60,213 bases of DNA from Oscillospiraceae bacterium. Lineage in GTDB: Bacteria > Bacillota > Clostridia > Oscillospirales > Acutalibacteraceae. The position numbers and the translations under genes are program-made. The stretch is from assembly GCA_015065885.1 (NCBI GenBank), contig SVPJ01000007.1, forward strand, positions 1 through 60,213, given 5' to 3'. The first letter of the stretch is position 1. Each line of letters opens with the position of its first letter. Shown piece after piece: positions 25,274 to 34,504 of the stretch. The notes below the pieces were generated by a model, which made no database searches, had not been told where the DNA came from, and was given only the letters and a program-made list of their open reading frames with translations.

Positions 25274-27643
25274 TTAGCCGTTGATAAACTTCTTGATGTT
25301 TGCCACCGAAACGAACTTTTCGGTCTGGCCGTTGGCCACCGACACCAGCGTGGGTGCTTGGCGGATGCCGAGCGATTCGGTCAGCACCACGTTTTCTTCC
25401 GCCAACACCTTGGTGTAGGCGATGCCTGCTTTGGTGAGCAGGGCTTCCGCGATCTTGCAGTTCGGGCAGGTAGCGGAAGCGAAGAGATACACGCCGTCCA
25501 ACAGGGCGGGCGTACCCGCACAGCCGCCGTCGCACGCGCTATCCGAGCCGAGCGGACCTTCGTGGGTCAGCACCGAGGTCTCGATCACGTAGGAACGACG
25601 CTCTTTATATTCCTGTGCCTTACCGGCGTTCCAGTTCTTCACGGGACGGTAGTAGCCCGTGATACGGCTGTACACTTCGGTCTCCTTGCCGCAGGTCGGG
25701 CAGGTAAACTTCTCGCCCGCGATATAGCCGTGTTCCTTGCACACCGAGTAGATGGGGGACAAGGAGTAATAGGGCAGACGGTAGTTTTCGGCGATCTTGC
25801 GCACGATGTTGGCGGCCGCTTTCCAGTCGGGCAGTTTCTCGCCGAGGAAGGCGTGGAACACGGTGCCCGAGGTGTACAGCGTGTGCAACTCATCCTGCAT
25901 ATCCAGTGCGGTGAAGATATCGTCGGTGAAACCGACCGGCAGATGCGAGGAGTTGGTGTAGTAGGGCGTTTCCGCATCCGAGGCGCAGATGATATCGGGA
26001 TAGTGCTTGCGGTCATGCTTCGCCAGACGGTAGGAGGTGGATTCGGCGGGAGTCGCTTCGAGGTTGTACAGATCGCCGTACATCTCCTGATAATCCGACA
26101 GACGCTCACGCATGTGATTCAGCACGTCCTTGGTGAACTGCTGCGCTTCGACGGTGGTCATATTCTTGCGGATCCACTTGGCGTTCAAGCACGCTTCGTT
26201 CATACCCACGAGACCGATGGTGGAGAAGTGATTGTTGAAGGTGCCGAGGTAACGCTTGGTGTAGGGATACAGACCTTCGTCCAGCAACTTGGTGATGACC
26301 GTGCGCTTTACTTTCAGCGAACGGGCAGCGATATCCATCATGTGGTCGAGACGCTTGTAGAAATCCGCTTCCGTTTCGGACAGATACGCGATGCGGGGCA
26401 TATTGATGGTCACGACGCCGATCGAACCGGTGCTTTCGCCGCTGCCGAAGAAACCGCCCGACTTTTTACGGAGTTCACGCAGGTCCAGACGCAGACGGCA
26501 GCACATACTGCGCACGTCGGAAGGCTCCATATCGCTGTTGACGTAGTTGGAGAAGTAGGGAGTGCCGTACTTCGAGGTCATCTCAAAGAGCAGTTTGTTG
26601 TTCTCGGTCTCCGACCAGTCGAAGTCGCGGGTGATGGAGTAGGTGGGGATGGGATACTGGAAGCCGCGGCCGTTGGCGTCGCCTTCGATCATCGTTTCGA
26701 TGAACGCACGGTTGACCATATCCATTTCCGCTTTGCAATCGCCGTACTTGAAATCCTGACGCTTGCCGCCGATGATGACGTACTCATCCGCCAGATCCTG
26801 CGGGACGGTCCAGTCCAGCGTGATGTTGCTGAACGGTGCCTGCGTGCCCCAACGGCTGGGGGTGTTCACACCGTAGATGAAGGATTCAATGCACTTCTTC
26901 ACGGCGTCGTAATCGAGGTTGTCCGCCTTCACGAAGGGGGCAAGATAGGTATCGAAGGAGGAGAACGCCTGTGCGCCTGCCCACTCGTTTTGCATGATAC
27001 CGAGGAAGTTGACCATCTGGTTACATAGGGTGGCAAGGTGTTTTGCGGGGGCAGAGGTGATCTTGCCCGGCACACCGCCGAGACCTTCTTCGATCAACTG
27101 CTTGAGCGACCAACCCGCGCAGTAACCCGTCAGCATGGACAGATCGTGCAGGTGGATATCGGCATTCTTGTGGGCGTTCGCGATCTCGTCGTCGTAAATT
27201 TCCGACAGCCAGTAGTTCGCCGTGATAGCACCCGAGTTGCTGAGGATCAGACCGCCGACCGAATAGGTCACGGTGGAGTTTTCCTTCACGCGCCAGTCGA
27301 TGCTCTTCACATACTGATCCACGATCTCTTTGTAGTCCAGGATGGTGGATTTCATGTTACGCAGTTTTTCGCGCTGACGGCGATACAGAATGTATGCCTT
27401 CGCCACGTCCGCGTAACCCGCCTGCACCAGCACGGTCTCCACGCTGTCCTGAATATCTTCCACCTCGATCACGCCGTTTTCGATCTTCGGCTCGAAATCC
27501 GAGGTCACCTTCAACGCCAAAAAGTCGATGATGTTGTCATTGAACTGGCGATCACACGCTTCAAACGCTTTTTTGATCGCGATCGAGATCTTGGAAATGT
27601 CAAATTCCGCTACTTTACCGTCGCGCTTGTTTACACGAAACAT
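25274..27643 (-). CDS. nrdD: Class III ribonucleotide reductase with C-terminal redoxin domain
   Basis: 789-residue anaerobic ribonucleoside-triphosphate reductase. Residues 1-95 are an ATP-cone (FRVNKRDGKVAEFDISKI). The active-site cysteine lies in MCCRLRLDLREL, the zinc site is near CKEHGY...CPTC, and the glycyl-radical motif is SRITGYYRPV followed by KNWNAGKAQEYKERRSYV. After a short linker with CDGGC comes about 80 residues of glutaredoxin/NrdH-like sequence with CPNC at 726-729 and a cis-Pro segment QAPT. This fused redoxin suggests that reducing power comes from a thiol system rather than only formate. It is downstream of its activase gene nrdG and upstream of trxB. Confidence 0.93.
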   Translation of the reverse strand: MFRVNKRDGKVAEFDISKISIAIKKAFEACDRQFNDNIIDFLALKVTSDFEPKIENGVIEVEDIQDSVETVLVQAGYADVAKAYILYRRQREKLRNMKSTILDYKEIVDQYVKSIDWRVKENSTVTYSVGGLILSNSGAITANYWLSEIYDDEIANAHKNADIHLHDLSMLTGYCAGWSLKQLIEEGLGGVPGKITSAPAKHLATLCNQMVNFLGIMQNEWAGAQAFSSFDTYLAPFVKADNLDYDAVKKCIESFIYGVNTPSRWGTQAPFSNITLDWTVPQDLADEYVIIGGKRQDFKYGDCKAEMDMVNRAFIETMIEGDANGRGFQYPIPTYSITRDFDWSETENNKLLFEMTSKYGTPYFSNYVNSDMEPSDVRSMCCRLRLDLRELRKKSGGFFGSGESTGSIGVVTINMPRIAYLSETEADFYKRLDHMMDIAARSLKVKRTVITKLLDEGLYPYTKRYLGTFNNHFSTIGLVGMNEACLNAKWIRKNMTTVEAQQFTKDVLNHMRERLSDYQEMYGDLYNLEATPAESTSYRLAKHDRKHYPDIICASDAETPYYTNSSHLPVGFTDDIFTALDMQDELHTLYTSGTVFHAFLGEKLPDWKAAANIVRKIAENYRLPYYSLSPIYSVCKEHGYIAGEKFTCPTCGKETEVYSRITGYYRPVKNWNAGKAQEYKERRSYVIETSVLTHEGPLGSDSACDGGCAGTPALLDGVYLFASATCPNCKIAEALLTKAGIAYTKVLAEENVVLTESLGIRQAPTLVSVANGQTEKFVSVANIKKFING

Positions 27644-27667
27644 ACTTTTCTTCTCCTTTATTATGTA

Positions 27668-28354
27668 TTAGACACCACGCAGGCTCGCGTGGGGCAGATG
27701 TTCTTGTACCGCCGAAAGGATCTCGCGCATCTCCTCGGGTGAAAAGGCGGTACAGCCTTCACCGAGCAGTTCACCTGAGTCCACAAACTGTTGGACAAAA
27801 TACGGATCGTCAGGTCGCAGCCAGCGGGCGATGGCGGAAAAGTCCTCCACCGTGTGGATCCCCTTCACCGCCGTGGTGCGAAATTCATAGGAAACGCCGC
27901 TCTCGCGCAGGAGTTTCATGCTTTCCTCGAACGGGGTGACGTCCTCCGCGCCGCCGGTAGCTTTCGCGTATCCCGCGGGGGAACTTTTCACGTCCATTGC
28001 CACGTAATCGACGGCACCTGCCGCCAGCACGGCGGCCAGGCGCTTGGGAAGCATACCGTTGGTATCCAACTTCACGAGATAGCCCATTTCCTTCACCTTT
28101 AACAGGAAAGGGATAAGATCGGGTTGCAACAACGGTTCTCCGCCCGTGATACACACGCCGTCCAGTATCCCGCGGCGGCGTTCGAGATAGGTGAAGATCT
28201 CGTCCTCCGATACCGTCGGGGGTTTGGGGGTGCGCACCAAAGAGGCGTTGTGACAAAAGGGACAGCGCAGGTTGCAACCGCCCGTAAAAACGGTGCAAGC
28301 CGTGTGCTGGGGGAAATCAAGAAGCGTTAATTTCTGAAATCCTTGAATGTTCAT
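27668..28354 (-). CDS. nrdG: Anaerobic ribonucleotide reductase activase
   Basis: 228-residue radical SAM enzyme that generates the glycyl radical on NrdD. The cluster motif is CNLRCPFCHN (CxxxCxxC), the SAM motif ITGGEPLL, and the N-terminus GFQKLTLLDFPQHTACTVF is typical of the longer NrdG group. It is the first gene of the operon, 24 bases ahead of nrdD, with an AAAGGAG ribosome site and the NrdR-type promoter at 28388-28439. Confidence 0.95.
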   Translation of the reverse strand: MNIQGFQKLTLLDFPQHTACTVFTGGCNLRCPFCHNASLVRTPKPPTVSEDEIFTYLERRRGILDGVCITGGEPLLQPDLIPFLLKVKEMGYLVKLDTNGMLPKRLAAVLAAGAVDYVAMDVKSSPAGYAKATGGAEDVTPFEESMKLLRESGVSYEFRTTAVKGIHTVEDFSAIARWLRPDDPYFVQQFVDSGELLGEGCTAFSPEEMREILSAVQEHLPHASLRGV

Positions 28355-28387
28355 GGGCGCTGAATCTCCTTTTATCGATGCTTGCTA

Positions 28388-28416
28388 ATTTTAGCATATT
28401 TTGTTTTCGGTGTCAA
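28388..28416 (-). promoter_or_regulatory. Promoter of nrdG-nrdD-trxB
   Basis: Minus-strand TTGACA (28411-28416), 17-bp spacer, TAAAAT (28388-28393). Confidence 0.85.
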
Positions 28417-28423
28417 CACCAAA

Positions 28424-28439
28424 ACACAAGATATTGTGT
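28424..28439 (-). promoter_or_regulatory. NrdR box
   Basis: ACACAAGATATTGTGT, a 16-bp dyad matching the NrdR consensus (acaCwAtATaTwGtgt) with about one difference, 7 bp upstream of the -35. NrdR represses ribonucleotide reductase genes when dATP/ATP is high. A second box, usual for NrdR sites, was not found at helical spacing. Confidence 0.75.
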
Positions 28440-28497
28440 ATTCTACAAAATCACCAAAAATCGGCAGTTTCTTTGCACAGTATGCTTAGAAATGTAA

Positions 28498-28528
28498 AAA
28501 GGGCATTCCCGACAAGGAAATGCCCTTT
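28498..28528 (-). terminator. Terminator after ddl
   Basis: AAAGGGCATT (28498-28507) pairs with AATGCCCTTT (28519-28528). On the minus strand it is followed by a T-run, closing the ddl operon. Confidence 0.8.
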
Positions 28529-28545
28529 ACAGTGAACAGGTGAAG

Positions 28546-29724
28546 TTACGCTTTTCCTTTGGCGCCTTTGGCACCGCCGAAACCGTCCAGAATATTGCTC
28601 TCAAAGCTGAAATTCAGCGCCTCTCGGTCACGTTTCCGCTTAAACGCCAAGTCGATCATACGGTCGAGCAAAGCGGGGAAGGCAAGGTCGGAAGCTTCCC
28701 AGAGGTAAAATGCGAGTGAGCCGGGAATGGTGTTGATCTCATTCACGTACAACTCGTCAGTTTCGGTATTGTTCAGAAAATCAATGCGCGACACGCCGCA
28801 GCAACCGAGGGCTTTGAAGGTCTTTACCGCCAGATCTTGTACACGGGCGGCGAGTTCGTCGGGAATATCCGCGGGGCAAACGCGCTTGAGCGAGGTCATA
28901 CCCTCGGCGGTCTTGCCGCCTTGCAGATACTTTTGTTTGAAATCCAAGATCTCGCCCGCGCTGACGGGTCGTTCACACACCGAGGGGATGGCCTCGTCCG
29001 CATCGCCCAACACGGCACAGTTGATCTCCCGCAGATTTTGCACGGCGGTTTCCACCAACACGCGGTCGGCAAAGGTGCAGGCGTTGTCCATCGCATTTTG
29101 TAAGGAGTCGCGGTCGTGTGCCAACGAAATGCCCACCGAAGAGCCGAGGTTGACGGGTTTGACGATCACGGGGTACGTAAAGCGGGTTTCGATCTCCTTA
29201 AGTATCGCCGCACTGTCCGCCGCCCACGCGCGCCCGCGGTAAGTCGCGGCGTCCAGCACGGGAAGCCCCGCCATCTTCAGCACCGCCTTCATGGCGAATT
29301 TGTCCATACCCAGTGCCGAGGAGGTCACGTCACACGCGGCGTAGGGGACACCGAGCATTTCGAGCATACCCATCAGCGTGCCGTCCTCCACGTTGGTGCC
29401 GTGTACCACGGGGAGTGCGACTTCAAAGGTCGCCACCGTGTTGTTGCCGAATTTCTTTTGCGGCACACGTTGCAGTGCCACGCCGTCTGCCGTCGCGATC
29501 GGCATCACCCGTGTCGCGTTTGCAAGACACGCTTTCATATTCTTATAGGATTCGATCTTGTCGATCCCTTCGCCCACGTACCAACCGTTCTCCTTCGAGA
29601 GATACACGGCAATGGGCTCGTATTTTTCGCGGTCGAGTGCGTGGTACGCTTGCAACGCCGAAATAATGGACACCTCGTGTTCCACGCTTTTTCCGCCGAA
29701 CAGTACGGCAACTTTGGTTTTCAT
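28546..29724 (-). CDS. ddl: D-alanine--D-alanine ligase
   Basis: 392-residue ATP-grasp ligase making D-Ala-D-Ala for peptidoglycan. It opens with KVAVLFGGKSVEHEVSI, carries PVVHGTNVEDGTLMGMLEMLGVPY, the ATP-grasp segment YPVIVKPVNLGSSVGISLAHD, and the C-terminal metal-binding INTIPGSLAFYLWEA. ATG 29724 is used; AAGGAG is about 11 bases upstream, and a GTG at 29733 is a possible but too close start. The last gene of a hydrolase-murF-ddl operon, so its product feeds the adjacent MurF-like ligase. Confidence 0.93.
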   Translation of the reverse strand: MKTKVAVLFGGKSVEHEVSIISALQAYHALDREKYEPIAVYLSKENGWYVGEGIDKIESYKNMKACLANATRVMPIATADGVALQRVPQKKFGNNTVATFEVALPVVHGTNVEDGTLMGMLEMLGVPYAACDVTSSALGMDKFAMKAVLKMAGLPVLDAATYRGRAWAADSAAILKEIETRFTYPVIVKPVNLGSSVGISLAHDRDSLQNAMDNACTFADRVLVETAVQNLREINCAVLGDADEAIPSVCERPVSAGEILDFKQKYLQGGKTAEGMTSLKRVCPADIPDELAARVQDLAVKTFKALGCCGVSRIDFLNNTETDELYVNEINTIPGSLAFYLWEASDLAFPALLDRMIDLAFKRKRDREALNFSFESNILDGFGGAKGAKGKA

Positions 29725-29756
29725 AACTGACACAACTCCTTATCTTAAAGGATTTA

Positions 29757-31295
29757 TTAAAAATTATCGGGCAGATCGTTTTCAAGCAACACGGTACGTT
29801 TTCCCTCCGACGGCAGCGTCGCAAGGATTGCCAACGCATCGTTTAACGTGGGAGCAACGAACAGACGGGCCTCGTCAAAACCGCCGTCCAGCAGACCCGC
29901 TTTCAGCGGCGGGGCTTGCTTTTCGCCCACCAGAACGGCCCAGTCACAACGGGTGGCGGCGTACTCGCCGAGTTCACGGTTGAGTGCTTCCTGCCGCTCG
30001 CCGAGTTCCACCATACCGGGGGTGACCAGCACGCGCTGACCCTCAAATCCCGCGAGAACGTCCAAAGCCGAACGGAAACCTGCGGGGTTGGAATTGTATG
30101 CATCGTCGATAAAGCCGTTGGGGAGCAGTTGCAAACGGTGTTCCACGGGTTTCAGCAGACGAATGGGATACGCCATATCTTTGAGTTCAATACCCATACA
30201 GTGTGCCACCGCGATACACCCCACCAGATTCTGGATGTTGTGCGCACCGAGCAGGCGGGTGGTGAATTCCATCTCTTCGGCTCCGTTTGCCACCGTAAAA
30301 TGGGTGCCGTTTTGATCGGTGTGTATGTTGCGGGCGGTGTAATCCCCGCATTCCAGTCCGTAACCGACCGCCTGACGCCCTTGTGCGCGGATGTGTTCGT
30401 TATCGGTATTTAAAAACAATATACCATCTTCAGGCAGGGCATCCGCCAGCTCAAATTTCGTGGCGATAATGTTTGTGAGACTGCCGAACGTCTCCAAATG
30501 CTGTTCACCGATGGAGGTGATCACGCCGTGTTTCGGGTGTACGAGATCGCAGATCTCCTTAATATCGCCGACGTTTTTCGCCCCCATTTCACACACGAAG
30601 ATCTGATGCGAGGGACGCAGATGCTCACGGATGGTACGCACCACACCGAGTGTCGTGTTGAAATTCTCGGGGGTGATCAAAACGTTATACTTCACCGAGA
30701 GCAACGCCTGCAGGAAGTTTTTGGTGCTGGTCTTGCCGTAACTGCCCGTGATACCGATGACCGTAAGGTCGGGGCGTTCTTCCATGCGACGGCGCGCATC
30801 GTTCACGTAACGCTGTGCAATGGCTTTTTCCACGGGAGAGGCGATCCACGCCGCCACCCGCACCCAAAACCACGTAACGCTGCCGAACAAGCCGAGCAGC
30901 AACAGCGCCCGCCACGGGGAGAAAAACCACGCGGCAGTGAGTGCGGCGGCGAGCAACAGCGCTTCCACCGCAAACAATCGCTTCACACGGGCGGTGACCA
31001 CCAACGGCTTTTTCGCTTTTTGCGGACGGTTTAACACGGCGGTCAGCAACAGCGCCGCGGCGGCAATGCCGTCACGCAACGTACCGTTCAGCGGAATAAA
31101 CGCCAACACCGCCGCGAGCAACGGTAACAACCGCTTGACCGAGATCAGGCGGGCGGTGTTTTCGTTGCACCAGTTCATATACCGCTCGTCACGATAGGAA
31201 TTCAGTTGCAGCATATGTGTAAAGTAAACGACCTGTACACCGTAACAAACCGCCGCACTTGCCAGCAGTAACAGCTTAACGATCAACGGTAGCAT
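29757..31295 (-). CDS. Membrane-anchored MurF-like ligase
   Basis: 512-residue Mur ligase-family protein. Residues 1-165 hold about four to five hydrophobic segments instead of the usual soluble UDP-binding N-terminal domain. From about residue 175 the Mur ligase core follows: ATP-binding GITGSYGKTSTKNFL, then EMGAKNVGDIKEIC, TSIGEQHLETFGS, and in the C-terminal domain IDDAYNSNPAGFRSALD and VTPGMVELGERQ, all typical of MurF. It probably adds D-Ala-D-Ala (made by the downstream Ddl) to a muropeptide precursor at the membrane. Whether it replaces the normal MurF or serves another acceptor is not known. AGGAG site upstream. Confidence 0.85.
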   Translation of the reverse strand: MLPLIVKLLLLASAAVCYGVQVVYFTHMLQLNSYRDERYMNWCNENTARLISVKRLLPLLAAVLAFIPLNGTLRDGIAAAALLLTAVLNRPQKAKKPLVVTARVKRLFAVEALLLAAALTAAWFFSPWRALLLLGLFGSVTWFWVRVAAWIASPVEKAIAQRYVNDARRRMEERPDLTVIGITGSYGKTSTKNFLQALLSVKYNVLITPENFNTTLGVVRTIREHLRPSHQIFVCEMGAKNVGDIKEICDLVHPKHGVITSIGEQHLETFGSLTNIIATKFELADALPEDGILFLNTDNEHIRAQGRQAVGYGLECGDYTARNIHTDQNGTHFTVANGAEEMEFTTRLLGAHNIQNLVGCIAVAHCMGIELKDMAYPIRLLKPVEHRLQLLPNGFIDDAYNSNPAGFRSALDVLAGFEGQRVLVTPGMVELGERQEALNRELGEYAATRCDWAVLVGEKQAPPLKAGLLDGGFDEARLFVAPTLNDALAILATLPSEGKRTVLLENDLPDNF

Positions 31296-31313
31296 AAACG
31301 ATCAACTCCTAAA

Positions 31314-32087
31314 TCAGGGGGTAGGTTTGAGAAACGAGTCCAGAACGCGGCTGCATTGCCCCCATTGCTCGGCAAAAGCAAAGTGTCCCGCACCCGCCAA
31401 CGTAACCAGACCCGCATCGGGGATGAGGCGTTCCATCGTTTGTCCGTCGCACAACGGGGTGGCGGTATCCTTCTCACCCCATATCAGCAAGGTGGAAGCC
31501 TTTACATTTGAAAGCAAGTGGGAAAGGTCTTGGTTCACCGCCAACACCATGCTTTGCCGCATAACGGGGGAAGCATTACGGTAATCCGCCGAGCCGCGTT
31601 TTTGCCGTGCTTTCTCCACCGCATTCGGAAACCACGAGCGAATGAGCGGCAGTGAGAAGAAGAAGCGCGCCGCTTTGTAGGTGTACACTTTGTAGTAGTA
31701 CGAAAGACCGCGATGGGGTTTTAGACCCGCGGCATCCATCAAAACGGCTTTTTTAACGGTAAAGTTACACCCTTCGCCCAACAGATGTAACGCAATGCGT
31801 CCACCGTTGGAATGACCGATCAACACCGCTTCTTTGATGTCCAGTGCGGCGGCAAACGCCTTTACGAACTCGGCAAAACGCGCCGAATTCCATGGCTCGG
31901 ACGGTTCTTGCGACTCCCCGAATCCGGGAAGATCGGGGGCGATCACACGACAATAGGAGGAGAGATGATCGATGATCAAACGGTAGGTCTTGGCAGGGGC
32001 ACCCCATCCGTGCAACAACAAGACGACGGGACCTTCGCCTTGGTCAAAATAGGCGACGTTCAGCCCATCGACGGCAATGTGTTTCAC
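31314..32087 (-). CDS. Alpha/beta hydrolase
   Basis: 257-residue alpha/beta-fold hydrolase. The oxyanion motif is LLHGWGAP, the nucleophile elbow GHSNGG (Ser93), the acid likely in WGEKDTATPL, and the base His in GAGHFAFAEQ. No signal peptide, so cytoplasmic. It starts at GTG 32087 after a GAAGGAGGAG site and is first in an operon with the MurF-like ligase (18-base gap) and ddl. The substrate is unknown; an ester or amide hydrolase is the limit of what can be said. Confidence 0.85.
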   Translation of the reverse strand: MKHIAVDGLNVAYFDQGEGPVVLLLHGWGAPAKTYRLIIDHLSSYCRVIAPDLPGFGESQEPSEPWNSARFAEFVKAFAAALDIKEAVLIGHSNGGRIALHLLGEGCNFTVKKAVLMDAAGLKPHRGLSYYYKVYTYKAARFFFSLPLIRSWFPNAVEKARQKRGSADYRNASPVMRQSMVLAVNQDLSHLLSNVKASTLLIWGEKDTATPLCDGQTMERLIPDAGLVTLAGAGHFAFAEQWGQCSRVLDSFLKPTP

Positions 32088-32249
32088 GCGAACTCCTCCT
32101 TCGTTTGCATATTTATTTTAGTATATCACACATCTTTTAAAAACGCAAAGAAAAAATGAAAATTTCCGCATATTTTTTCCTGCGTAACGGTGACACACAC
32201 GGCGACATACACTGGTATAGGGTATTTCTATGAAAAGGAGCGAGAACCT

Positions 32250-32501
32250 ATGAATAGAGAAACATGTACGTTGGCGGCGCTTTCGGTGGGCGAGTCGGGC
32301 GTCGTGTGTGCGCTGGATACCGACGACGCCATGCGGCGGCGTCTGTGGGATATGGGGATGGTGGAAGGTACGTCGGTACAGTGTTTGTTTCGCGCCCCGT
32401 CGGGTGACCCGACCGCCTACGCTGTGCGGGGGGCGGTACTGGCATTGCGGCGGCGGGATGCCGCGGCGGTCACCCTTTGCCGAGAGGCGGTGACGGGATG
32501 A
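32250..32501 (+). CDS. feoA: FeoA-family protein
   Basis: 83-residue SH3-like FeoA domain protein: TLAALSVGESGVVCALD, then MRRRLWDMGMVEGTSVQCLF and a final AVRGAVLALRRRDAAAVTL. FeoA interacts with FeoB in ferrous iron uptake. The start is fixed by AAAAGGAG at 32233-32240. The feoB start overlaps its stop (ATGA). Confidence 0.9.
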   Translation: MNRETCTLAALSVGESGVVCALDTDDAMRRRLWDMGMVEGTSVQCLFRAPSGDPTAYAVRGAVLALRRRDAAAVTLCREAVTG

Positions 32502-34504
32502 GGCGCGCACCGAAACGGGAACCGACCGTCACCGTGGCACTTGCGGGAAATCCCAACGTGGGGAAAAGTACCGTGTTTAACGCGCTGACGGGGTTGCGGC
32601 AACATACGGGGAATTGGACGGGCAAGACGGTGGCGGCGGCAGAAGGTGTTTGTCGGCGCGGGGGACGTTGTTGGCGTATGGTGGACCTGCCGGGAACGTA
32701 TTCGTTGGCCGCACGGTCGGAGGAAGAGGCGGTGACACGGGCGTACTTGTACGATCGCGCGCCCGACGCCGTGATCGCGGTGTGTGACGCTACTTGTCTG
32801 TCCCGCAGTTTGATTTTGGCATTGCAGGTCATCGAATGGCATCCACGCACGGTGGTGTGCGTGAACTTGATCGACGAAGCCGCCGCGAAAGGCATTACGG
32901 TGGACACGCGACAGTTGGAAGAGGATCTGGGTGTGCCCGTGGTTGCCACCAGTGCGCGGGATAAGCGGGGGTTGGATGCTCTTCTTTCGGCGGTCGAACG
33001 CGTACTTACCGTGTCGCCCGTGCCGCATCCCGTGCGGTATACGGTGCCTATTCGGGAGGCGGTCGCGTGTATTTCGGCGGACGAGCGGGTGGCACGGCGG
33101 GTGTTGGAGCACCCCGATGATGCCGTAACACTCGGCATACCGGAAGAAGAACTGGCGGCGGCGTGGGATGCGGCGGCGTCGGCAGGACTTTCGCGCGAGC
33201 GGGTAGGGCAGGCGATAGCGGCATGCACGGTACTGCACGCCGAAGCACTGTGTGATGCGGCAGTGCAGTATCGCGATGCAAAAGCAACGGCACGCGATCG
33301 GCGGGTCGACCGTATTCTTACGGGACGCTTTACGGGAATCCCCGTCATGCTCTGTTTACTGTGCGTGCTGTTGTGGTTTACGGTGTACGGTGCAAACGGG
33401 ATTTCGGAGTGGCTTTCCCGCCTGTTCGGGTGGGGACGAGAAGGGTTGAACGCTCTGTGCAGGCTGTGCGGTGCGCCGTGGTGGTTGCAAGGGGTGTTGG
33501 TGGACGGCGCGTGGGGCGTGCTGTCGTGGGTGGTGGCGGTTATGCTCCCGCCGATGGCGATCTTCTTTCCGCTGTTCACCCTGCTTGAAGACGTCGGCTA
33601 CCTGCCGCGGGTAGCGTTTACATTAGACCGTGGATTTCAGCGTGCCTGCACCTGCGGCAAGCAAGGGCTTACGATGTGTATGGGACTCGGTTGCAACGCG
33701 GTGGGGGTGACGGGGTGCCGCATTATGGATTCCCCGCGTGAGCGGATTATTGCGACGGTGACCAACAGCATGGTGCCGTGCAACGGACGGTTTCCGTTGC
33801 TCATCGCGCTTGTGCCGCTGTTGTTTGCGGGAAGCCGCGCTTCCTCCCTGCGCGCGGCGGCGGTGTTGGTGGCAACGGTGATGCTCGGTGTGGCGATGAC
33901 GTTTCTCGTTTCGCGTTTCTTATCGCATACGTGGTTGCGCGGAATGCCCTCCGCCTTCGTGTTGGAATTGCCGCCTTACCGTATGCCGCGCGTGGGGCAG
34001 GTGCTGGTACGCTCGGTGCTGGACCGTACGGTGTTCGTGCTGGGGCGGGCGGCGGCGGTGGCGGCACCCGCGGGGGTGGTGATCTGGTTGCTTGCCAACG
34101 TAACGGCAGGTGGTGTGCCGCTGATATGGCTGTGCGCCGACTTTTTGCAGCCGTTCGGGCAATTGCTCGGTATGGACGGGGCGATCCTGCTCGCGTTCAT
34201 TCTGGGGTTTCCCGCAAACGAGATCGTTATGCCGATCCTGCTTATGATCTATACCGCGGGCGGTACTCTCGCCGAAACGGGTACAGCCGTGATGAGCGGT
34301 ATCCTCTTTCAAAACGGGTGGACGCCGCTTACCGTGTGGTGTGTGCTGTTGTTCACACTGTTTCACTGGCCGTGTTCCACCACCTGCCTTACCGTGTGGA
34401 AGGAGACGCGCAGTGTGAAATGGACGGCGCTTGCAGTGTTGTTGCCGACGGCGGTCGGTATGTTGCTTTGTGTGATCAGTAACCTGATCGCAACCGTGTT
34501 TTAA
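32498..34504 (+). CDS. feoB: Ferrous iron transporter FeoB
   Basis: 668-residue iron(II) transporter. The N-terminal G-protein domain has GNPNVGKST (G1), DLPGTYSL (G3) and VNLIDEA (G4), followed by the FeoB guanine dissociation-inhibitor region, then a membrane part from about residue 280 with the two Gate repeats; the conserved Cys-containing segment LTMCMGLGCNAVGVTG and the late FILGFPANEIVMPILLM segment are present. Start at ATG 32498 overlaps feoA. Iron uptake fits the many Fe-S radical enzymes in this window. A terminator follows. Confidence 0.95.
   Translation: MRRAPKREPTVTVALAGNPNVGKSTVFNALTGLRQHTGNWTGKTVAAAEGVCRRGGRCWRMVDLPGTYSLAARSEEEAVTRAYLYDRAPDAVIAVCDATCLSRSLILALQVIEWHPRTVVCVNLIDEAAAKGITVDTRQLEEDLGVPVVATSARDKRGLDALLSAVERVLTVSPVPHPVRYTVPIREAVACISADERVARRVLEHPDDAVTLGIPEEELAAAWDAAASAGLSRERVGQAIAACTVLHAEALCDAAVQYRDAKATARDRRVDRILTGRFTGIPVMLCLLCVLLWFTVYGANGISEWLSRLFGWGREGLNALCRLCGAPWWLQGVLVDGAWGVLSWVVAVMLPPMAIFFPLFTLLEDVGYLPRVAFTLDRGFQRACTCGKQGLTMCMGLGCNAVGVTGCRIMDSPRERIIATVTNSMVPCNGRFPLLIALVPLLFAGSRASSLRAAAVLVATVMLGVAMTFLVSRFLSHTWLRGMPSAFVLELPPYRMPRVGQVLVRSVLDRTVFVLGRAAAVAAPAGVVIWLLANVTAGGVPLIWLCADFLQPFGQLLGMDGAILLAFILGFPANEIVMPILLMIYTAGGTLAETGTAVMSGILFQNGWTPLTVWCVLLFTLFHWPCSTTCLTVWKETRSVKWTALAVLLPTAVGMLLCVISNLIATVF

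Noticed and set aside
24230..27028. Long open frame (932 codons) on the plus strand
   Set aside because: It is the mirror of trxB and nrdD on the minus strand, has no ribosome site and encodes low-similarity, His/Arg-rich sequence. It arises from GC-biased third positions.
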